Origin: Propionivibrio limicola | GTDB taxonomy: Bacteria; Pseudomonadota; Gammaproteobacteria; Burkholderiales; Rhodocyclaceae | Length of the DNA: 64,000 nt | Assembly: GCF_009469695.1 (NCBI RefSeq) | Contig: NZ_SSSR01000006.1 | Coordinates: 1-64,000 of the forward strand | Direction: 5' to 3' | Shown: piece after piece, positions 17,364-26,603 of the stretch | Position numbering within the stretch: the first letter of the stretch is position 1 | How the letters are laid out: each line of letters starts with the position of its first letter | Made by a program: the position numbers and the translations under genes | The notes under the pieces: generated by a model | Seen by the model: the letters and a program-made list of their open reading frames with translations, nothing else | The model's database searches: none | What the model was told of the DNA's origin: nothing

Positions 17364-18266
17364 ATGAATAATCAAATCGCCCAAGACCTTCGTGCCTCCG
17401 GTTCCGGCTGGCTGGGTTCGGAGAAAAAGCAAGGTATCGCACTCGTGCTGGTGACCATGCTGTTCTTCGCCATCTACGACGCGCTGTCCAAGTATCTCGC
17501 CCGTTATTACCCGGTGCCGGAACTGCTCTGGGTGCGTTACCTGACGCACGCGACGTTCATGCTGGCCGTGTTCGGCCCGCGCATGCGCTGGCAGCTGTTG
17601 AAAACGAGTCGGCCATTTCTGCAGATCGTGCGCGCCTTGCTGCTCGTCGTCGTTACCTTCCTGTTCATGAACGGCTTGCGCTATATCCCGCTGGCCGACG
17701 CCACCGCCATCAATTTCCTGGCGCCGCTGCTGGTGACGGCGCTGTCTTCGCCGCTGCTCGGCGAAAAGGTCGATTTCCGTGGCTGGATGGCCGTGCTGTT
17801 CGGCTTCATCGGCGTGCTCGTCATCGTTCGTCCCGGTGGTGCGGCGCTCAATTGGGCGGTGCTCTTTCCCTTCTTTTCGGCGGTTTGCTACAGCTTCTAC
17901 CAGATCCTGACGCGCAAATTCAAAGGCGCCGAGCATCCATTAACCACCCATTTCATTACCGGTCTGGTCGGTGTCGTTGTCACTAGTTTTGCCTGGCAAC
18001 CTGGCTGGACGATGCCGAGCCTGAATCACGCGCTGCTCATGGTTTGCCTCGGCATTTCCACCGGGGTCGGGCATTACCTGTTGATCGAGGCCTTCCAACG
18101 CATGGGTCCCGCCGTCGCGGCGCCGTTCACCTATACGCATCTGGTGTGGGCCGTTCTGTTCGGTAGCGTGGCGTTCGGTGAAATACCCGACCCGGGCACG
18201 CTGTTGGGAATCCTGATCATCGCCGGCAGCGGAATGTACGTTGCCCGCCAGCACGCCAGAAAATAG
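17364..18266 (+). CDS. DMT/EamA family transporter
   Basis: A 300-residue membrane protein with ten predicted helices in two EamA repeats (drug/metabolite transporter superfamily). The first repeat carries YIPLADATAINFLAPLLVT and the second PAVAAPFTYTHLVWAVLFGS, the usual conserved turns before the fifth and tenth helices. Substrate unknown; relatives export amino acids, purines or other metabolites. It lies 70 bp after norR on the same strand and ends 30 bp before the first NorR operator of hcp, so it may be co-transcribed with norR. Confidence 0.9.
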   Translation: MNNQIAQDLRASGSGWLGSEKKQGIALVLVTMLFFAIYDALSKYLARYYPVPELLWVRYLTHATFMLAVFGPRMRWQLLKTSRPFLQIVRALLLVVVTFLFMNGLRYIPLADATAINFLAPLLVTALSSPLLGEKVDFRGWMAVLFGFIGVLVIVRPGGAALNWAVLFPFFSAVCYSFYQILTRKFKGAEHPLTTHFITGLVGVVVTSFAWQPGWTMPSLNHALLMVCLGISTGVGHYLLIEAFQRMGPAVAAPFTYTHLVWAVLFGSVAFGEIPDPGTLLGILIIAGSGMYVARQHARK

Positions 18267-18296
18267 CCCGGCCCCGTGCAGGCGGGGTACGGCTGA

Positions 18297-18351
18297 GTCA
18301 TTATGACTTGTCAGAGTCTTAATGACGCGATTCGCCTTGCGTCATTAAGAC
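18297..18351 (+). promoter_or_regulatory. Three NorR-type operators (GT-N7-AC)
   Basis: GTCATTATGAC at 18297-18307, GTCTTAATGAC at 18316-18326 and GTCATTAAGAC at 18341-18351 are three near-identical palindromes, each fitting GT-N7-AC, the known NorR binding consensus. E. coli norVW also has three such sites. They lie upstream of a sigma-54-type promoter and hcp. Confidence 0.88.
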
Positions 18352-18406
18352 CCGCTTTGCACTGCTCGTGCAGACAATATGCAGTAAAAACAAGGTGTTG
18401 CCGCGT

Positions 18407-18422
18407 TGGCACGCTTCTCGCA
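18407..18422 (+). promoter_or_regulatory. Sigma-54 promoter of hcp
   Basis: TGGCACGCTTCTCGCA has a perfect -24 element (TGGCAC), five bases, then TCGCA at the -12 position (consensus TTGCA). It sits 47 bp before the hcp ATG and 56 bp after the last NorR operator, proper geometry for an activator acting through looping. Confidence 0.82.
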
Positions 18423-18468
18423 ATAGCTCTTGTCGATTTCATCCCCAATTCGATCAAAGGAGCTGTCC

Positions 18469-20133
18469 ATGTTTTGCGTGCAATGCGAACACACCATCCG
18501 TACCCCCCAAGGCGACGCCGGCTGCAGCTACGCGCGCGGCATGTGCGGCAAGACCGGCGAAGTTTCCGATCTGCAGGACATGCTCGTGCATCTGCTACAG
18601 GCCGTTTCCACCTACGCGGTGGCAGCGCGCAAGCTCGGCATCGTCGATGCGGAAATCGACAACTATGCGCCGCAAGCCTTCTTTTCGACGCTGACCAACG
18701 TCAACTTCGACGCCGACCGCATCATCGACTTCAGCCGTCGTGCCGAAGCCTATCGCAACGATCTGCGCCGCCGCTACGAGGCGGCTTGCGCGGCGCAGGG
18801 CGTGACGCCGGAAGCGCTGCCGCCCGCGGCACACTACAAGCTGCCCGATGCCAAGACCGTCATGCTCAGCGATGCGCTGCAATTCGCGCTGAACCGTCAG
18901 AAGAAGGAAGTCGGCGAGGATGTGATCGGCCTGCGCCTGCTTTGCCTGTACGGCCTGAAGGGCGCGGCCGCCTACATGGAACACGCTCGCGTGCTCGGCC
19001 AGACCGATGCGGAAGTCGCTGGCAAGTATCACGAATTCATGGCCTTCCTCGGCACGCAGCCGACCGACATGGGGGCGCTGTTCCAGTGCGCGATGGACAT
19101 CGGCAAGCTCAACTACCGCATCATGGCAATGCTCGACAAGGGCGAGACCGAAACCTTCGGCCACCCGGAACCGACGCGCGTGAACACGGTGCCGGTCAAG
19201 GGCAAGGCGATCCTGGTTTCCGGCCACGACCTGCACGACCTCGAACTGATCCTGCAACAGAGCGAAGGCAAGGGCATCAACGTCTTCACGCACGGCGAAA
19301 TGCTGCCGGCGCACGCCTACCCGGCGTTCAAGAAGTACCCGCATCTGGTCGGCAACTACGGCACCGCCTGGCAGAACCAGCAGAAGGAATTCGCCGCCTT
19401 CCCGGGCAGCATCGTGATGACCTCGAACTGCATCATCGACCCGAACGTCGGCCAGTACGGCGCGCGCATCTTCACGCGCAGCATCGTCGGCTGGCCCGGT
19501 GTCACGCACATCGACGACAACGACTTCTCCGCCGCGATCGATGCTGCACTGGAGCAACCGGGCTTCACCGAAGACGCCGCGCCGGTTTACACCACCACCG
19601 GTTTTGCGCGCAACGCGCTGATGGGTGCCGCGCCGGCGGTCATCGAACAGGTGAAGGCCGGCAACATCAAGCACTTCTTCCTGATCGGCGGTTGCGACGG
19701 CGACAAATCCGAGCGTACCTACTTTACCGATCTGGCCAAGGCGGTGCCGCAGGATGCGCTGGTGCTGACGCTCGCCTGCGGCAAGTTCCGCTTCAACACC
19801 CTCGAATTCGGCGAGATCAACGGCATCCCGCGCTTCCTCGACATCGGTCAGTGCAACGATGCCTACTCGGCGATCCAGTTGGCGCTGGCGCTGGCCGATG
19901 CGTTCGAGTGCGGTGTGAACGAGCTGCCGCTGTCGCTGGTGCTGTCGTGGTTCGAGCAGAAGGCTATCGTTGTCCTGCTCACGCTGCTGTCGCTCGGCAT
20001 CAAGGACATCCGCGTCGGCCCGACCGCGCCCGGCTTCCTCACGCCGAACCTCGTCGGCGTGCTCAACCAGCAGTTCGGCCTGCGCCTGATCTCGAACGTC
20101 GAAGACGACCTCAAGGAAATGCTGGCCGCCTGA
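18469..20133 (+). CDS. hcp: Hydroxylamine reductase / hybrid cluster protein
   Basis: A 554-residue hybrid-cluster protein. It reduces NO (and hydroxylamine in vitro) and protects against nitrosative stress; in E. coli it also drives protein S-nitrosylation. The N-terminal cysteines C3, C6, C19 and C26 ([13 protein letters not shown] ... GCSYARGMC) hold the first iron-sulfur cluster. The hybrid cluster ligands lie in later segments such as [40 protein letters not shown] and [18 protein letters not shown] precedes the ATG. Expression should need NorR and sigma-54, given the operators and promoter upstream. Its reductase hcr follows. Confidence 0.97.
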   Translation: MFCVQCEHTIRTPQGDAGCSYARGMCGKTGEVSDLQDMLVHLLQAVSTYAVAARKLGIVDAEIDNYAPQAFFSTLTNVNFDADRIIDFSRRAEAYRNDLRRRYEAACAAQGVTPEALPPAAHYKLPDAKTVMLSDALQFALNRQKKEVGEDVIGLRLLCLYGLKGAAAYMEHARVLGQTDAEVAGKYHEFMAFLGTQPTDMGALFQCAMDIGKLNYRIMAMLDKGETETFGHPEPTRVNTVPVKGKAILVSGHDLHDLELILQQSEGKGINVFTHGEMLPAHAYPAFKKYPHLVGNYGTAWQNQQKEFAAFPGSIVMTSNCIIDPNVGQYGARIFTRSIVGWPGVTHIDDNDFSAAIDAALEQPGFTEDAAPVYTTTGFARNALMGAAPAVIEQVKAGNIKHFFLIGGCDGDKSERTYFTDLAKAVPQDALVLTLACGKFRFNTLEFGEINGIPRFLDIGQCNDAYSAIQLALALADAFECGVNELPLSLVLSWFEQKAIVVLLTLLSLGIKDIRVGPTAPGFLTPNLVGVLNQQFGLRLISNVEDDLKEMLAA

Positions 20134-20162
20134 GCGGTTTCCAAAGCATAAACCTCGTAACC

Positions 20163-20318
20163 GCTTTCAACGCAGAGTGCGCAGAGCACACAGAGTTCGC
20201 AGAGAAAACCGGGGAAAAAGAAGAGAGAAAAATTCAGGAAAGTGTTATCGCCCACTGGGTGAAACCTGGTTTTTCTCTGCGTTCTCCGCCCCTCTGCGAT
20301 CTCTGCGTCGAAAGCGCT
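20163..20318. repeat. CGCAGAG hairpin repeat, copy A
   Basis: The left arm has four CGCAGAG-like units exactly 9 nt apart (from 20170), ending in GAAAACC. The right arm is its imperfect inverse, GGTTTTTCTCTGCG through CTCTGCGTCGAAAGCGC. It starts 30 bp after the hcp stop and ends about 20 bp before hcr. Related copies are at 47213-47362 and 57461-57546. Confidence 0.85.
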
Positions 20319-20337
20319 TCCTTTCGAGTTTTTCACC

Positions 20338-21387
20338 ATGAACGCAATCGCAGAACACCACCTTTTCTGGCAAGGCGAAACGCCGCTGACCTGCATTTCC
20401 CGCACCGAGGAAACGCACGATACGGCGACGTTCGAACTGGCCGCGCCGTCGGCGCAATTTTTCGATTTCCTGCCCGGCCAGTTCGTTTCGGTCGGCGCAG
20501 CCATCGACGGCAAGACGCTCTGGCGCGCCTACTCGATCTCGTCAAGTCCGACGCGGCCGGAAACGCTGTCGATCACCGTCAAGCGCGTCGCCGGCGGACG
20601 GGTCTCCAACTGGCTGCTCGACAACGTGCAGCCGGGCGTGGAACTGCCGGCGCTGGCCCCGGCCGGCGATTTCGCCCTCCGCCCCGATGACGTGGCGGGC
20701 AGCGTGGCGTTGTTTTCGTCCGGTTGCGGCATCACGCCGATGATGTCGATGACGCGCTGGCTGCTGGAAAACCGCGCCGATACCGAAATTCACTTCTTTC
20801 ACAGCGCACGCAGCGAGGACGATTTCATCTTTCGCCAAGAATTGCGGGCAATGGCTGAAGCCCATGCCAACCTGAAACTGCATCTGTTCCTGACCCAGCC
20901 GCAGGGAAGGATGTCCTGCCATCATGGCCGGCTCGACGCCGGGCGGGTGCAAAGCCTGCTGCCGGAAGGGGCCGGTATCCGGGCGTATCTGTGCGGGCAG
21001 GAGCATTACATGGACTCGGTCAGCGATTGGCTGTGCGCGGCCGGTGTTCCGGAATCCGCCATCCATCGTGAAAACTTCGCGCCCGTTGCGGCTGACGTGT
21101 CAGTTGGCGTGCCGGTCAGCGCCGAACGCTTCAGTCTCAACGTTCCGGCCTTCGGCAAGACAGCCGAAATCGCCGAAGGAGAACTGCTGCTCGATGTGCT
21201 CGAACGCGAGGGGTTGCCGATCATCGGTGCCTGCCGCACCGGCGTGTGCGGCTCCTGCAAATGCAAGGTCGCCGCGGGCGAGGTTGACTCGGGCAGCGCA
21301 TTGCCGCTGACGCCGGAAGAGATCGAAGCCGGCTACGTGCTGGCCTGCAGTTCCGTGGCCAAGGGCGATCTGGTGATTGAGCTATAG
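20338..21387 (+). CDS. hcr: NADH oxidoreductase Hcr (Hcp reductase)
   Basis: A 349-residue electron-transfer flavoprotein that passes electrons from NADH to Hcp. Order: FAD-binding barrel (RAYSISSSPTRPETLSITVK, near residue 63), NAD-binding domain (FSSGCGITPMMSM and YLCGQEHYMD), and a C-terminal plant-type 2Fe-2S ferredoxin domain (CRTGVCGSCKCKV with a last Cys in YVLACSS). This domain order and length match E. coli Hcr. It lies 204 bp after hcp with a hairpin repeat between them, so the two may be joined in one transcript with different mRNA stability. Confidence 0.93.
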   Translation: MNAIAEHHLFWQGETPLTCISRTEETHDTATFELAAPSAQFFDFLPGQFVSVGAAIDGKTLWRAYSISSSPTRPETLSITVKRVAGGRVSNWLLDNVQPGVELPALAPAGDFALRPDDVAGSVALFSSGCGITPMMSMTRWLLENRADTEIHFFHSARSEDDFIFRQELRAMAEAHANLKLHLFLTQPQGRMSCHHGRLDAGRVQSLLPEGAGIRAYLCGQEHYMDSVSDWLCAAGVPESAIHRENFAPVAADVSVGVPVSAERFSLNVPAFGKTAEIAEGELLLDVLEREGLPIIGACRTGVCGSCKCKVAAGEVDSGSALPLTPEEIEAGYVLACSSVAKGDLVIEL

Positions 21388-21429
21388 AATTTCGGCCATT
21401 GCAATCAACTTACTAAACAGGAGACCCTC

Positions 21430-21678
21430 ATGAGCGAATCGATCCACGGTCACGACGTCATGCATTTCATGCTGGAACAGGGCGGCGGTTTCTCCCGCGA
21501 AAGTCTGAAAACAGCCGTCGAGGCGCGGTTTGGCGCGGAGGCGCGCTTTCATACCTGCAGCGCGCAGGATATGACGGCAGAGCAACTGATTGATTTTCTT
21601 GCCGCCAAGGGCAAATTTGTCGAGAGCGTCAGCGGTTCCGGCTTCAACACACAGCCCGAGAAGATTTGCAACCACTGA
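21430..21678 (+). CDS. YecH family protein
   Basis: An 82-residue protein resembling the YecH family (DUF2492), small proteins thought to bind metal and often encoded with hcp genes. Features: HGHDVMHFML near the start, FHTCSAQDMTAEQLIDFL in the middle, and a C-terminal Cys-His end (KICNH). The three conserved His/Cys clusters could bind a metal; function unknown. CAGGAGACC precedes the ATG, 42 bp after hcr, and a strong terminator follows, so it is the last gene of the hcp-hcr unit. Confidence 0.8.
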   Translation: MSESIHGHDVMHFMLEQGGGFSRESLKTAVEARFGAEARFHTCSAQDMTAEQLIDFLAAKGKFVESVSGSGFNTQPEKICNH

Positions 21679-21696
21679 TCGTCGCGTGATGGATGT

Positions 21697-21728
21697 GCAT
21701 CCCCTGATTTCGGCGATGCGTTTTTTTT
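21697..21728 (+). terminator. Terminator of the hcp-hcr-yecH unit
   Basis: GCATC (21697-21701) pairs with GATGC (21715-21719), with a further CC-GG pairing across one mismatch, followed by a run of eight T. Confidence 0.8.
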
Positions 21729-21733
21729 GAAGA

Positions 21734-21764
21734 AAAAAATGTGTGATCGGAGTGCACATTTTTT
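21734..21764. terminator. A/T-tailed palindrome before the tRNA promoter
   Basis: AAAAAATGTG (21734-21743) is the exact inverse of CACATTTTTT (21755-21764), around an 11-nt loop. It may act as a second terminator; its right arm overlaps the likely -35 region of the tRNA promoter. Confidence 0.5.
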
Positions 21765-21781
21765 CCAGACAAGGCTATAAT
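21753..21781 (+). promoter_or_regulatory. Promoter of the tRNA-Asn/tRNA-Gly unit
   Basis: A perfect TATAAT at 21776-21781 is preceded, 17 bp upstream, by TGCACA (4 of 6 with TTGACA) and followed by a GC-rich start region. A 7-bp hairpin (TTCAGGC/GCCTGAA, 21791-21810) lies in the leader before the first tRNA. Confidence 0.7.
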
Positions 21782-21823
21782 CGCGCTCCTTTCAGGCGGT
21801 GCTGCCTGAAGTGATTGGACGAT

Positions 21824-21899
21824 TCCCCGATAGCTCAGTTGGTAGAGCGCCGGACTGTTAATCCGTAGGTCCCTGGTTCGAGCCCAGGTCGGGGAGCCA
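21824..21899 (+). tRNA. tRNA-Asn (GTT)
   Basis: A 76-nt cloverleaf with acceptor stem TCCCCGA/TCGGGGA, D-arm TAGCTCAGTTGGTAGAGC, anticodon loop CTGTTAA with anticodon GTT, T-arm GGTTCGAGCCC, discriminator G and encoded CCA. It is the first of two tRNA genes behind the promoter at 21753-21781. Confidence 0.97.
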
Positions 21900-21930
21900 A
21901 AAAAAAGCAGGTCAAGCTGATTGTGACCCT

Positions 21931-22006
21931 GCGGGAGTAGCTCAGTTGGTAGAGCGCAACCTTGCCAAGGTTGAGGTCGCGAGTTCGAGACTCGTCTCCC
22001 GCTCCA
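21931..22006 (+). tRNA. tRNA-Gly (GCC)
   Basis: A 76-nt cloverleaf with acceptor stem GCGGGAG/CTCCCGC, D-arm TAGCTCAGTTGGTAGAGC, anticodon loop TTGCCAA with anticodon GCC, T-arm GAGTTCGAGACTC and encoded CCA. It follows tRNA-Asn by 31 bp and is probably in the same transcript. Confidence 0.97.
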
Positions 22007-22172
22007 GCCTTACGGCTGTTGATTGGCGCCATAAAGCAGGCGCCCCGAATTAAAAATCCCGATTGTTTTTGCATGCGTGCCTTGGACGAAGCGGCACCGT
22101 GTTGGCTCGTTCGTCGCCAGCGCTCGGGGGCTTTGTTGCCACAAAAGAATCGAAGAAAGCAGGACCGGATAC

Positions 22173-22379
22173 ATGAGCAAAACTGTCAGGCCGCTGAAAA
22201 TCCCGGCCGACTTGAATGTCGTCGAGCGACTCGCGGTCTTGCGTAAAAAGCATGCTACCGGTTATTTCCGCCCCGGCGCCAAAGTTCAACCCGAAGCACG
22301 CGAAAAAGCCGCGCACGGGAAGGTGGTGCACCTGCATCTGTTTCGCGCCGACAAGCCGGATTCCGGCACTCCTGTCTGA
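22173..22379 (+). CDS. Small basic hypothetical protein
   Basis: A 68-residue protein rich in lysine, arginine and histidine, starting MSKTVRPLKIPADLNVVERL. No membrane segment, signal or known motif. AGGA lies about 8 bases before the ATG, and a stem-loop follows about 28 bp after the stop, so it reads as a complete small transcription unit after the tRNA genes. The basic charge could fit nucleic-acid binding, but that is only a guess. I do not recognise the family. Confidence 0.55.
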   Translation: MSKTVRPLKIPADLNVVERLAVLRKKHATGYFRPGAKVQPEAREKAAHGKVVHLHLFRADKPDSGTPV

Positions 22380-22406
22380 TTTTCTTCCCGCCATCAATTG
22401 ATCAGT

Positions 22407-22438
22407 GCCCCGCAGGATGGCGGGGCGGTTGCTTCGTT
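22407..22438 (+). terminator. Terminator-like stem-loop
   Basis: GCCCCGC (22407-22413) pairs perfectly with GCGGGGC (22420-22426) around a 6-nt loop. The following bases are only moderately T-rich. Confidence 0.5.
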
Positions 22439-22521
22439 TTCCGCTTCGGCGTCTAATCTTTCCGGTTGGCGGGAGCGCGCTTCGCGCTTCTTTCGCCGCT
22501 AAAACGTCAAAAGGGGGAAAT

Positions 22522-24150
22522 ATGGGTGGGTTGAACTCGTTGCGTGTATCGACACGCATGCAGTTGCTGGTCGGGCTGACGCTGGTGGGCCTGCTCGTCT
22601 TGTGCTTCATTGCCTTGCTGCAGTTGAAAGACAGCATGATGGAGGATCGGCGCGACAAGACAAAAAATATCATCGAGATCGGCATGGGTGTGCTTGAGCA
22701 TCACCAGAAGCTGGCGCAAGAAGGGAAATTGTCCGAGGAGGAGGCGAAAAACGCCGCCCGCGAAAGCCTGCGCAACCTGCGCTACGGCAGCAACGACTAC
22801 TACTTTGTGCTCGATACCAACCACGTCTATGTGTTGTTGCCGCCGAAAGTCGAGTTCGAAGGACAGAACAAGGCCGACATGAAGGATGCCAACGGCAAAT
22901 TGCTCATCCAGGCCATTGTGTCGACGGCGGTCAATGGCGGCGGTTTTCTCGATTACTGGTTCCCCCGCGCCGGTCAGCAAACGCCGGAGCCGAAGCTGGC
23001 CTACACCGCGTTGTTCAAACCGTGGGGCTGGGTGCTCGGGACCGGCATCTATATCGATGACGTCGATACGCAATACCGGCAGGCGGCGCTGCTGCTCGGT
23101 GGCGTTTCCCTGCTGCTCGTCCTGTTGCTCAGCTTCTTCGGCTGGCGGATCGGGTCCGGCATCCTGCGCCAGCTCGGCGGAGAGCCGACCGAGGCGGTGG
23201 CCGTCATGCAGCGCGTCGCCGGCGGCGATCTCACCGCGTCCGTTGGTGCGGCGCCGCGCGGCAGCCTGCTGCATGCGCTCGATGCGATGGTCGCCTCGCT
23301 GCGCGAACTGGTGCGCGAAATCAACAGCAGCGCCAATCAGCTGGTCGATAACGCCGAACAGATCAACCATGCGTCGACCGAAGTATCGCGGGCGGCCAGC
23401 GAGCAATCCGATGCCACTTCGGCGATGGCGGCGGCGATCGAGGAATTGACGGTCAGCTCGACCCACATTTCTGACAGCGCGCGCGAGACGGAGAGTGACT
23501 CGCGCGAAGCGATGGCGCTCGCCAGCGAAGGCAGCGAACGCGTCGAGCAGGCGACGGCGGCGATCCAGCGGATTTCGGCGACGGTGTCCGGCGCCTCGGA
23601 ACGCATTCGTGCCCTCGAAGGGCGGGCGGCCCAGATTTCGTCGGTCGCCAGCGTCATCAAGGACATTGCCGGGCAGACCAATCTGCTGGCCTTGAATGCG
23701 GCGATCGAAGCGGCGCGGGCCGGCGAGCAGGGGCGTGGTTTTGCCGTGGTGGCCGACGAGGTGCGCAAACTGGCCGAGCGCACGTCGCTGGCGACGACCG
23801 AGATCGAGCAGATGATCGCCGGCATCCAGGGCGATACAACGGGGGCCGTCGAGGCGATGAACGAGGCATTGCCGGAAGTCGAAGGCGGCGTTCAGCTGGC
23901 CCGTTCGGCGACGGAGTCGTTGCACGCGATCGAGCACGGTGCCGAGCGGACGCTAGCGCGCGTGCGCGAAGTGGCTGACGCGACGCACGAACAGGGCAGC
24001 GCCAGCACGTCGATTGCCCAGCGTGTCGAACAGATTGCCCAGATGGTCGAGGAAACCACGGCGACGATCCGCCACACGGCCGATACGGCGGTACATCTTG
24101 AGCAGATTGCGCAAGGTTTGCAGGCGCAGGTCACTCGTTTCCGCGTCTGA
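22522..24150 (+). CDS. Methyl-accepting chemotaxis protein with single-Cache sensor
   Basis: A 542-residue chemoreceptor. First membrane helix at about residues 13-33, a periplasmic single-Cache (sCache_2) domain at about 40-185 ([15 protein letters not shown], then [18 protein letters not shown]), second helix at about 192-212, HAMP, then the signalling coiled coil with the invariant tip [20 protein letters not shown] (near residue 383). The ligand is unknown; related sensors bind small organic acids. AAGGGGG precedes the ATG at 22522, which is preferred to a longer frame from 22405 that lacks a signal. No C-terminal CheR-binding pentapeptide is seen. Confidence 0.95.
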   Translation: MGGLNSLRVSTRMQLLVGLTLVGLLVLCFIALLQLKDSMMEDRRDKTKNIIEIGMGVLEHHQKLAQEGKLSEEEAKNAARESLRNLRYGSNDYYFVLDTNHVYVLLPPKVEFEGQNKADMKDANGKLLIQAIVSTAVNGGGFLDYWFPRAGQQTPEPKLAYTALFKPWGWVLGTGIYIDDVDTQYRQAALLLGGVSLLLVLLLSFFGWRIGSGILRQLGGEPTEAVAVMQRVAGGDLTASVGAAPRGSLLHALDAMVASLRELVREINSSANQLVDNAEQINHASTEVSRAASEQSDATSAMAAAIEELTVSSTHISDSARETESDSREAMALASEGSERVEQATAAIQRISATVSGASERIRALEGRAAQISSVASVIKDIAGQTNLLALNAAIEAARAGEQGRGFAVVADEVRKLAERTSLATTEIEQMIAGIQGDTTGAVEAMNEALPEVEGGVQLARSATESLHAIEHGAERTLARVREVADATHEQGSASTSIAQRVEQIAQMVEETTATIRHTADTAVHLEQIAQGLQAQVTRFRV

Positions 24151-24299
24151 TTCGGGACGAACCGGAAAAGCGGTCCGCGTCGGCGTGAAAGCGCGGGTGC
24201 CGGGCCGCGGATATTTACACTTTTTTTATTTTCGCCGCCGGACAATGGCCGCCTTCTTGATGAACGCGCATCGCTTATGCGGTTGCGTGGAGGCTCGAT

Positions 24300-25852
24300 A
24301 TGCGGACCATTGCAACCATCCCCGCTAGCGGTCGGCCCGGACTGGCCGGCTGGCAGCGCTATCTGCTGACCATTCTGGCGTGTGCCGCGATGGCGCTCGT
24401 TGCCACGCCGCTACGCGATGTGCTCGATCTGGCCAACATCGTGATGCTGTTCCTGCTCACGGTGTTGCTGGTCGCCGTCACGCTCGGCTTGCGGGCGGCG
24501 CTGCTGGCGGCGTTTCTCAGCGTCGGGCTGTTCGACTTCTTTTTCGTGCCGCCGCGCTTCTCCTTTGTGGTCAATGACGGCCAGTATCTGGTGACCTTCG
24601 CCGTCATGCTGGCGGTGGCCATCATCACCGGCCGGCTGACGGCCGGGTTGCGCCAGAAGGCCGACGAATCGGCGACCGAAGCCGCGCGGGCGCAGGCGCT
24701 CTACGAAATGGCGCGCGACTTGACCGGGGCGTTGACGATCGAGCAGGTCGTCGACAGCACATCCCATTTCCTGGCTAACGTTCTCGATGCACGTGCCGCG
24801 CTGCTGTTCGCGGACAGCGCGGGGCGGATGCAAACGGCCGGGGCGTCGGTCGGCGTCGAGCCGCGTCTGGCGACGATCGCCTTCGAGCAGGGCCGGCCGG
24901 TCGACTGCCAGCCGCTGGCCGCCGGTTATGCCGTGCTTTATCTGCCGTTGAAAGCGCCGATGCGCGTGCGCGGGGTGATTGCCGTGGCCCCGGCGGACAG
25001 CACGCTGGCTACGGAAGCGCTGCTCGACCAGCGGCAGCGTCTGGAGGCGATGGCCTCACTGGTGGCGATTGCCATCGAGCGCCTGCATTACGTCGAGGTC
25101 GCCCAGCGCACGCAGGTGCAGATGGTTGCGGAGCGGTTGCGCAGTTCGATTCTCTCGGCGGTCTCACACGATCTGCGCACGCCGTTGACGGCGCTGGTCG
25201 GGCTCGCCGATTCGCTGACGGTGAGCAAGCCGCCGCTATCTAGCGCAGCGCGGGAGACGGCCGAGGCCATCCGCGAGCAGTCGGAACAGCTGTGCAGCCT
25301 TGTCGGCAATCTGCTCGACATGGCGCGCCTGCATGCCGGCGAAGTCACGCTGCGCAAGGAGTGGCAGCCGATCGAGGAAGTGATCGGGTCGAGCATCAAG
25401 CTGCTCGGCCGGGCGCTCGCCGAGCATCCGGTCAAAGTGACGCTGGCGCCCGGCTTGCCGCTGATCGAATTCGATTCGGTGCTGATCGAGCGCGTCTTTT
25501 GCAACCTGCTCGAGAACGCGGCCAAATACTCGCCGCCGGGCGCCGGGATCGAGATTCGCGTGCAGGTCGAGGAGGGGCGGGCGCGAGTCGATGTCATCGA
25601 CGGCGGTCCCGGCTTTCCGGTGCGCGATGGGGCGCCGCTCTTCGAAATGTTCGTGCGCGGTGCTGCCGAGTCGACGACGCCGGGCGTCGGTCTCGGGCTG
25701 GCCATTTGCCGCGCGATCATCGAGGCGCACGCGGGAGCCATTGCTGCCAGCAACCTGCCGCAAGGCGGTGGATGTCTCACCTTCTTCCTGCCGCTCGGTA
25801 CGCCGCCGGTGATCGAAGAAGAGGTGGCCGTGCCGCAACCGGGGAGCGAAAC

Positions 25853-25856
<4 letters not shown>
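24300..25856 (+). CDS. KdpD-like sensor histidine kinase lacking the N-terminal Kdp domain
   Basis: A 518-residue membrane kinase. Four membrane helices of the DUF4118 type found in KdpD (residues about 20-112, with LSVGLFDFFFVPPRFSF), then a GAF-like domain, HisKA with phospho-accepting H290 (SAVSHDLRTPL), and an ATPase domain (NLLENAAKYSPPG, GVGLGLAICRAIIEAH). The roughly 370-residue cytoplasmic KdpD/Usp input region of standard KdpD (about 890 residues) is missing. GGAGG precedes the start. It overlaps the KdpE-like regulator by four bases, and kup follows, so it probably reports potassium or turgor status to control Kup, an inference from position. Confidence 0.9.
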
Positions 25857-26542
<686 letters not shown>

Positions 26543-26603
26543 AGCCGACCGAGCTGAGCAACAACGCGTTCGATCGCCAATTCAAAAACCAAGGGAACCT
26601 TTC

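Noticed and set aside
21835-22074. Minus-strand open frame across the tRNA-Asn and tRNA-Gly genes
   Set aside because: It is antisense to two clear tRNA genes; the peptide is the well-known spurious translation of reverse tRNA sequence.
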